Shown here: positions 1-9,200 of the stretch, in pieces | Position numbering within the stretch: position 1 is the stretch's first letter | How the letters are laid out: each line of letters opens with the position of its first letter | From: Lachnospiraceae bacterium | Lineage (GTDB): Bacteria; Bacillota; Clostridia; Lachnospirales; Lachnospiraceae | Direction of reading: 5' to 3' | Length of the DNA stretch: 9,672 bases | Assembly (NCBI GenBank): GCA_021202715.1 | Contig: JAJQCL010000014.1 | Span: forward strand, 2,189-11,860 | Position numbers and translations under genes: made by a program | The notes under the pieces: generated by a model | Told to the model about the DNA's origin: nothing | The model's database searches: none | Seen by the model: only the letters and a program-made list of their open reading frames with translations

Positions 1-252
1 CTTCGTCTCCTTGCAAACGGAGCAGGTGAGCTTGACAGTGGCTGTCGTGCCGCTCCAGGTCCAGGCCGGGCTGCCCCAGCTGTGGTCGGATTCGGCTGTC
101 TTTCTGGCGAGGGTCACAGAGTCTTTGTCCTCGATTTTTTCCATCGTTTTGCTGTCGGTATAGGTGTAATAGGTTTCTGTTCCTTCCTCAACCCAGTACT
201 CGATGTTCCCGGCGGCGGCGCAGGTCGCGGCCTTCGCCGCTACCTTCGTGAG
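1..252 (-). repeat. C-terminal Cys repeat, copy 3, cut by the window edge (residues 3058-3141)
   Basis: This copy starts LTKVAAKAATC with Cys 3068, 116 residues after its equivalent in copy 2. GNIEYWVEEGTETYY again lacks the first Cys pair. WTWSGTTATVKLTC leads into CSVCKE (Cys 3134 and 3137), and the window then ends, so the copy and possibly further copies continue beyond it. Confidence 0.75.
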
Positions 253-3200
253 CTTTCGGGTGGAGGTGGCTGCCTCCGTGGAGTACGGATACGTCGCCGT
301 CGCCGTGAAGGTGATCGTGTTCCCGCTCGTGCTGCTCGTCACGGCCGCGTCTACGGTCTGCTTGTCGCCGCAGATGCTGCAGGTGAAAGTGGCTGTCGCG
401 GAATCGGTTCCGTTCCAGGTGAAGACCGGCTCGCTGTAGGAGTGCGCGTCCGCAACCACATCAATCGTGATCTGTTCCGCTGTGAGCTTCGTCTCATCCG
501 CCGCGGAGATGGCGGAGAAATAGTTTCCGTCCTCGTCCGTCCAGTAGGCGATGTTGCCCGTATTGGTGCAGTCCGGATCCTTCGCCGCGTGATAGGTCAT
601 CTTCTTCGTGCCGGTGTAGGTGCAGGTCACGCCTCTGTCTGTATACTCTGCGGTGGCTGTGAAGGTGGTGACATCGCCGTCCGTCGCCTTGCTGATCGTG
701 ATCTCACCCTTGTCACTGCTCAGAGTAACCGTGTGATGATTGTTCAGCTTGCAGACCAGCTCCGCCGTCACGGACGTCGTTCCGTTCCAGATAAATGTTG
801 CCTCGTAATCATGTGCCGCCGTCTCTTTTTTGATCAGGACTTCGGTCTCATAATCAAGCGCCGTCTGTGCGGTCTCGTCTGTGAAATATTTCTTGCAGTC
901 CTCATCCTCACAATACCAGTGCTCGATGTACCCATCCTCGATACAGGTGGCTTCCTTCGCCGCCACATGCTTCAGCTTGTGCGCGACGATCTGTGCATGC
1001 AGGTCGTCTGTGACATTGGCGACGGTAATCTTGTAGCTGATGCTGCCGTCGTCATTGGTCTTCTTCTCCACAGTGACGCTGTCGCAGCCGGTTGTTTCAT
1101 CGACCGCCTTGTTGTTCAGGCAGTCCCAGCCGCTGATGATGAGCTTCTCGAAGACGGTGAAGTCATTCGCCAGCGTGACGGTGAAGCTCACGGTTCCGTT
1201 CTGGCGAATCTGTGTGGCTGTCCCGGCGTCGGCCGGATCGCGCACCACATCGCTCACCGTGTAGCCGGTTCCGCTCTGAGGGATCTCATAGACCACGAGC
1301 TTCGTATATTTCACGGCAACCTCGACATTCTCTTCCAGATAGTCGATCGTCAGACTGGTTGTGATATTGCCTTCAACCTTCTCGCCGTTTACTGTCCAGT
1401 AGTCTACCATCATATCATAATTCGGATTCGCCGTGAAGACCAGGCTGCTTCCACCCGCGACGATCGTTTCCTGTGAGTCAGTCAGCGTGATTGCCACACC
1501 GTCCGCGGTCGCCGAGAGCGTTCCGCCGGTTTCACCGGATGTCTCATCTGTGACGACGGAGTAAGCCAGGCCGTATCCCACAGAGCTTGTGAACACAGCG
1601 GTCACTTCTGTATCTGCCCGGACGCCGCTTAAGGTCAGGCTCTGGCCGTCGTCGCTCACTCCCGTGGTGGTGGTGACTCCGCCCACCTTCCAGCCGCTCA
1701 CCTTGTTGTATTCATCGGGCTTGGCTGTGAAGGTCGTCGTGCCGTCATAGGCCACGGTCACGCTGCCGGAGGCGTTGCCGTTCACGGTTCCCTTTCCTTC
1801 AGCGTTGTAGGTCACGGTGTAGGAATCCGGTACGATCGTGACAGAGACGGTCATCGGTCCGGTCACGGTCACCGCGAAGGTCGTATCATGGCTCTCGGTC
1901 GTCGTGCCGTTCACGGTATAACTCTCGACCAGATAGCCGCTGGCAGGTGTCACGGTAAATGTCACATCCGAACCGTTCTCTGCCGTCTCCGTGGTTGCAA
2001 GTGCCTTGCCGTTCGCATCGACTGCCGTCAGGGTTCCGTTGGCGGGCTGGTCAAAGGTAATCTCATACGGTGCGTTCTTAAAGACCGCCACAACATTGTA
2101 TGCGTCGACCGCCGGATCTGCGATCGCGCCGTTCGGCACGGTCCATGTCAGAGTTTCGGTCGATATTGTGTTCCCCTCGTCGTCGGTCACGGTCTCGCCG
2201 TTCACAGTCCAGTGAGAGATCACGGCTCCGTCTGCGGGGGACGCTGTAAATGTCACGTCGGTGCCGCCGCGGATGTCTGCGCTGCTGCCGTCATATCCGG
2301 TGGCGGCTACAGTTCCTCCGGTGCTGCCGGTGCCGCTCCAGGATACGGCGTATTTCTGCTGGATGAAGGTGACGCTGATCACGGCGCCGACGCCGTCTTC
2401 GGTCGCGGTGTAGGTAAAGCTCTCTCCGCCTTCCTGTTTCGTCTCGCCATTCACCTTCCAGGCTTCCGGCTCATAGCCGGTATCTGCCTTAGCCGTGACG
2501 GTGACGCTCGCATCCTTGCTCAGATAGAATCCGGAGGTAATGTTTGCAAATACATCCGTGTCTCCGACCATGGCGCTCACGAGGCTGCCGTTGCTGCCGC
2601 TCTCGACGGTGATCCGGCTTCCGGTCGATACAAACTGTACCGTTACCGTCGTGTCTTTGCTGATTCCATCGAGTGTCAGTGTGGTGCCAATGTAGGTAAG
2701 CTCCGATTCCTTGTAGACGCTGCCGTTTATGACCCATTCCTTCACGCGGTAGCCTTCCTCGGGCGTCGCTGTCAGGGTCACGGTCGAACCGTCATAGACG
2801 GTCTCACCGCTTTCCAGGCTGCTGACCGCGTAGGCATCAAGTCCCTTGCGGGAGGCCGCAGCCGTCAGCTCGCCGTTTGCAGAGTCGCCGGTGGTAATTA
2901 CGGTGCTGTAGGTTACCACGTATTCTGCCAGTTCCTTAAAGGTTGCGGAGATCGTCTGATCGTCCTGTACCTCGATCGTGTAGGTTTTCACATCGGTTGT
3001 ACTGCCGGTGCCGTCTGCATAGGCCGCGGAGTCATCCGCACTGTCCACCTCATAGCCATCATCCGGTGTCAGCGTCACGGTGAGAGTGGTTCCGGGAGCG
3101 ACCGGGGTTCCGCTGGTAATTGTCTGATCGTCGCTGTCGGTGACCGTAATGGTGCCGTTCTTGGTGTCTTCGATCGTGATTACGGGCTTCTTTCCGATGG

Positions 3201-6200
3201 TTACTGTAACAACCGTATCACCGGTCAGGCTCTCAATGTGAGCCGTGAGAGGATCCTCCGTGTCTGCCTCTGCGCCTTCCCAGCCGATGAGATAGTAGTC
3301 GTTGGACAATGTCAGCGTGAAGTCCACGGGGACGTAGGCTGACACATCGGTTCCGCTGGTGAGCATCTGGCCGTTGCTTGTCGCTGTCAGGGCGGCGATG
3401 TCAGTATCTGTGACAGTGTCCTCACCACACTGGATGCTGTAGCTTAATCCATAGGTCTGTGCGACGGTCACGATGACACGCACCCTCGTATCTGCGCTGA
3501 TGTTGTACACGGTGACCGAGGTCTGACCGCCGGAGCCGGAGAGTGTGGTCCAGGTGGCGCCGTCGTCTGTGCTCACCTGCCAGCTCTTGACCATATTGTT
3601 GGTTGCGTTGGTGATCGCCGCCGTAAAGGTCAGCGAGGTATTCTCCGCGACGTCCTCCGTCAGGTCGACGGTGTCGCCGGTCTCGGCATCCGTCACAGTG
3701 ATTGTGGCGAGCGAGTCATCCCTTGTCTCAGATTCATTCACAACCTCAGTTGCAACGGTAAATGTCGCCGTCGATTCTTTGAAGTAGACGATGACCGTCT
3801 TGGCTTCCTGAATGTCCTCGAGTGTCAGCGTCGTGCCGCGGTAGGTCTCCTCGGTGCCGTCCCAGAGGTACGTGCTGCCGTTTACGACCCAGTAATCCAC
3901 GATATAGCCGTCCTCAGGCTCCGCTGTGAAGAAGACGCTGGTGCCGTTTGCGACGCTGGCGCCGCTGGCGACGGTGTCGCCAGTTCCGCTCTTGGCAGAG
4001 ACAGAGCCATGGCTGTCTGCGCTGTAGGTGATCTTGTTCGAGGAGCTCTTGAACTGTACGGAGACGGTTAAGGCTCCATCTACTACATGCTTATTCACGT
4101 CAAAGCTTTCCACGACGAGCTGCTTGCCGCTCGAGGCCAGAGAGAAGCCGTCCGGAAGCTCATCGTCGATGTCGTAGAAGGTTCCGTTGATCGTCCATCC
4201 GCTCACCGCATAGCCGCTGTCCGGCTTCGCGATGAAGTAGAGGGAGGTACCGGCCGTCTTTCGGCTGCCGGAGGCCATCGTGAACTTCTTGTCCGTATAT
4301 TGTCCGGTGATGGCTCCGTTTTCATCCGCCGAGAAATACACGGTCGCGCTGTTCTTGCGGATGGAGAAGGAGCTGGTCGCCAGCGTTACAAAGTAGTTCT
4401 TCTTAAAGGCTGAGACCATGGTCGCTGCGTCTTCACTGGTCAGGTAGGACAGAGAGACCGTGAAGGTGCCGGAGGCTGTCGTCGAATCCAGATTGAAATA
4501 ACTGCTGGAAGCCTCGAACACGGTCGTAAGATCCAGATTGCTGTCCGCGCTCGCAAGCTCTGGCTCCGGGTCAGGGGTCACGGCGGCTGCGCTCGCCGGA
4601 ACCTCTCCGGTCCAGTTCGGCGTGATGGTCACGCTGCGCTGACTGACCTGGAGATTGGTCGTGGCGGCCAGCGTCTCGACGGCCTCCTCCCCTGTTCCGT
4701 CCACAAGGTAGGCGCTGACGGTATAGCTTCCCGCCGCGGTCGGCATATAAGCCTCCGTCCCTGTCGTGGAAGCAGTGATCGTCACATTCTCAGAACCATC
4801 GGAAGGGCTGCTCACGTACTTGACGGTGGAGGATACATCACTCCAGCTTCCTCGTTCGGTGGAGGTGGTTGTTGTACCGTCGTCATCGGTTGTCGTAGTG
4901 ACCGTGACCGTGCGGCTCTGGAGGCGGACAGAGACTGCATCGCCGTAGGTGATGGCGCCGTCGCTGAGTTCCCCGTCCTCAGAGGTAAGGACGATCTGAT
5001 ACTCGGTGGTCTCCGTCGTCTCAATTCCGTAAGCCTTGTCAGCCCGGTAATACTGCTTCCCGGAGCTCGCGGAGGCGTAGGTCGCGTCCGCCCGCACCAC
5101 CGCCTGGATGCTGTAGAGGCCGCTGGCCGTTGCCGTCCATGTCGCCGTCGCAACGCCGCTGGCATTGGTGGTTGCTGCTACCGTCGTGGTCCCGCCGGTG
5201 TTGCGGTTGATGATCTGGAAGTCTACCGTCGCGCCCTCTGCTGCATCACCGCCGCTCGCCGTTTTTACCGTCGCCTTGAGAGTCAGGGTCGTTCCGTCCT
5301 GCGTTGCGTAAACGGGCGTCGTCACGGTTTCCGTCACCTCTGCTGTGACAACTGTGAGATCCGCTGGATCGAAATCTGTTTCACTGTAGGATACGCTGGT
5401 CTCGGCGCTCATGACAGAGGTTACAGAGTATGTGGTGCTGCTTTCTGCCGTGGTGACGGTGATCAGGGTGTAGAGATAGTCGGTCTTTGTGTTGTAGTCA
5501 TGTGAATCAGCCGTTCCCTCATCGACGACCCAGCTTTCCTCGCGTCCGAGCAGGATATAATTGCTGTCGTTGCAATACACATCGTAGAGCTCGGAGACGT
5601 CCACTGTGCTGTCCGCTTCTCCGATTCCTGAGGCACTTGTATAAGTATATGCTGTCTCGCCGCTGACCCAGTAACAGGTTGCGATGCCGGTGAAGGTGGC
5701 CAGTCGGGTCTCGTCCTCATCGTTCACGAGGGGCGTCTTTTCGGTGCCGGTGACGGCCGCCATCAGGGTATAAGTGACATTATTCAATGTCAGCGTGTTC
5801 TGGGATACGGTAACACCGTCCGGGAGAGTCACGGTACTGTTGCTGTCAGAATCCGTGTAGACCGTGGCCTCTGTGACCGTGATCTGTGTTCCAGCCGTAT
5901 ATGTGCCATTGTCATTTGTTACATGATAATAGACCGTTTCATCGTCGTCCGTTTTCTCGTCATAGACAGTGCCGACGCCGTAATACGTGACGTCATCACC
6001 GCTTCCAATGCTGTATACGGTCAGCTTCGGCACGGTGTCGGTCGCTGGAATCACTACGTTCTGCGTACTTGTCTCCGTTGTCTCCGTCGTTCCGGTCTGG
6101 ACGCTTGACGTCGCGATTCCCTCATAGGGATCGGCCAGCGTGCCGGAGCCGCTTTCATACTTCTCTATGGAAAGCGTTGTGTCCACGTCGATCAGTCCGA

Positions 6201-9200
6201 CGGAGAGCGTGGCCGCGTCGCTGTAGTAGCAGACCGCCGCATTGAGGTTCTTGTAGCTGACCTTGAAGACCAGCCGGTATTCGGTGCCGTTGTCACTCTT
6301 CTCCACAGAGGTCAGCGTGAGCTTGCTGCTGGTCGCGCCGTCCACATCGCTCCAGCTGCCGCCGTTCGTCCGGCTCTGCCACTGATAGTTCACGGCGTTG
6401 TAGGAGTCGGAGAAGACGGTGATGGAGCCGCTGAAGGTTGCGTCTCCGCCGACCTGCACGGAGAGATCAGAGGGCGATTCGATCTCCACCGAGGCTTCAT
6501 CCTCCGGCAGTGTCGTCACGATCACCTCGGAGCTCATCACGGACTCGCCTGTATAGGGTTCCGTCTCTGAGTACGAGCTGATCGCATAGGTATAGGAGGT
6601 GTTCGGGCTCAGACCGGTCAGAGCATAGCTGGTCTCAGAGATATCTGCTTCGCCGATCTGTACGTAGGAGCCGTCGCTGTAAATCTGGTAAATGTAATAG
6701 ACGTCCCCGGCGCGGTTTGATTCATCCCAGGCCAGAGTCGCAGAGGTCGAGGTGATATCCTCGGCCCGCAGGTTCTCGGGCGGCGCCGGAGGTCCCTCGA
6801 CATCTGTCAGGATGTAGCCGAGGACTGGGACGTCTCTGTCATCAATATTTACCGTCCAGTGAACAAACTGCCACTTAAAATCATAGCCGTCCTGAGCATT
6901 TCCGCTCACCGTACCGGACTTTGTGATCTCATTGGTGTTGATCGTAGAACTGATATTTCTGGTGTTATATTCATATTCTGTGCCGACTTTTACTCCGTAG
7001 ATTATGCCGTAGACCGAGAAGGAGGAGGCGACCTCGTAGGTGAAGGACTTTTCTGTCGATGTTGCATTCGAGATCGTCTGGGTGGTCGTGCCGCCATTGG
7101 AATAAGTGGTAATCGTCTGCGAGGTTACGCCATTTGTAAGCCCCCCTGAGTTGCTGCGGTAGGAGAACGGGTCTCCCGGCGTCGCGAGCAGATCGTCTGC
7201 GATTTGGCTCAGACCGTAGGAGGGGGCGATCTCATTGTAATCATCCACGGTGAGCATGCTGGTTACCAGTGTGCCTTCCCGGGAGAGGACAAGAGTCCCC
7301 CCCGTGTTCTTGAGCTCATATACCCAGCTGGTCACCGGCCGTCGGTAGACGACCACGGTATTTTCACCGGTATCGTTGGAGTATTCCAGCGTATAGGCGA
7401 TGGTCGTACTCTCCGTCGTTTCCGAGGTATAGGAGGTAGAGACCTTTTCCTCAAAGCCGGCGCCGGTGGCCAGACCGGTCAGAAGGTCGTTGGTATATTC
7501 AAAGCCGACGATGATGCCGGCAGACAAGGTTGAGCCGCTTCCGGTTGAATTCTCCACGGCATTCGTGGTCCCATAGGTGGTCGCGCTGTTCCCGAAGTCC
7601 CCGTCTCCGCCGTCGAGCTCTTCATAGAACGGGGCCGCTTCCAGGATCGTCAGGATCTCCGGCGCGGTGTAGGTCTTTGTGACGCTCTGGACTCTGGCGA
7701 TGACGCCGTCGTTGTCTACATCCGGCGCACATAATGACAGATAGGTGTTTTTCTTTTTGCTGATTATATTGGATGAGTGCCCTTCGTAATACTCGCCTGT
7801 AGCATCCTTGCCATAGACATAGAGCTGGTACCAGTACTGGTTCTGACCTTCTGCCCTTTTCATGGTGGCGAAGACAAACTGCTCCCGGCCGTCCAGATTC
7901 CCGTCGAAGTTTCCTGAGACGACGTCGATGACAGCGGCATTCTTATAATATGAAGAATCCCATTTTTCATCATCCGCGGCGGGATTCCAGATCTCGTAGC
8001 GGTATGACTTCATCCAGGTACTGGTGTTGTATTGGAAGACTGTATCGGCAATCAGCACATAAGCCGACGTAGCTGTTCCGTCCAGAAGAGCCACGGAGAC
8101 CTGAACCAGGTTGTCGCGTTTGGGACTGCAATAATGATTGTCTGCCGTATAATCGCTCACTCCATCATTGCTCGTCGTAAGTGTTCCCATTGGCGTACTC
8201 CAATATGTGCCGACGGATGTTTCGCTGATTGTTTTCACGCTTTCGCATCCGGTGACATAGGAGCCGATATCATCCGTTGTTTTATCGTCTGTCCCCACCC
8301 AGCCCGCGGTGACGATCTCCGGGTAATCGGTGTTCGTGGAATCATAAATGATGTTCCCGACTGCGGAGGATGCGTAGCGCAGCCGGTTTTTGCCGTCCTC
8401 ATCCTGATAGCCGGTAGTATTCAGATAGCAAGACTGATGCCAGGTGGAGGAACCTGTCAGGTAGTCATAGATGTACATCTTGGAGGCGCGGCTGCTCACA
8501 CTGTCCTCCGTCTTGTTCAGTCCGGCGGTGATGATGAGCTCATCGACATTGTCGTTATCGGTGTCCGCGGCCACCAGCTGGACCGTCGGGGCGTTGCAGC
8601 TGACCTTTCCGTTGTCGGTTCGCTTCCTGGAAAGGTCGTCGACGCCGAGCAGATCGTAGACATTGTCTATGACTACTTTTTTTTGGCTTTGGTACAGTAG
8701 TATGTTTCCTTGGGTTCCGTTATATTCGATATAGTATTCATAGATGCTGGGCGCTGCCTTCTCCATCTCCGCGATATAGACGATGAGGGAATCCTGGCCG
8801 TCGCCGTCGAAGTCACCGGCCGCGATGGATACGAAGGCGTTGTTATAGTAGGGGGAGGTATCGCTGAGCCATCCCAGGCTATCCTCGGTGGTTGTTCGGA
8901 CACTGATTGCATTGCTGACTGTGTTTCCTGCACTGTCCTTCAGGAAGAGCCAGAGCTTGTCGTCGTCCCGGTCATAGGCCAGCACAGCCGTATACCGCTT
9001 CTGTCCTTCGCTTGCTACGTCGCAGGCGGCGGTGTCCATAATGCTGTAACCGCTGTTGCTCTCGCTCATGCCGGTTTGCGTTCCGGAGGTTGGTGTCTCG
9101 ATGCTGCCTTCATCGAAGGTATCGTTTTGATAGTCTTCGTTGTAATTGTACGTGTACCAGTACCGCGTGTTGCCGGACGAGCCGTAGAAAGCGGACAGCT

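Noticed and set aside
82..1476. Long plus-strand open frame of 464 codons
   Set aside because: It is antisense to the Cys-repeat end of the giant gene. Its translation is an Arg/Gly/Cys/Val mix without domains or a convincing ribosome binding site, while the opposite strand gives clear repeats.
1888..3342. Long plus-strand open frame of 484 codons
   Set aside because: It is antisense to the InlB-type repeat array. Its Cys/Arg/Gly/Val-rich composition is that of a shadow frame in GC-rich DNA, and it has no recognisable motif.
4812..8933. Minus-strand short frames (for example 4812-5165, 5463-5720, 6618-6803, 8673-8933)
   Set aside because: They are in a different frame from the giant gene, rich in Arg/Pro/Ser, and lack start signals. 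The giant frame is continuous through each of them.
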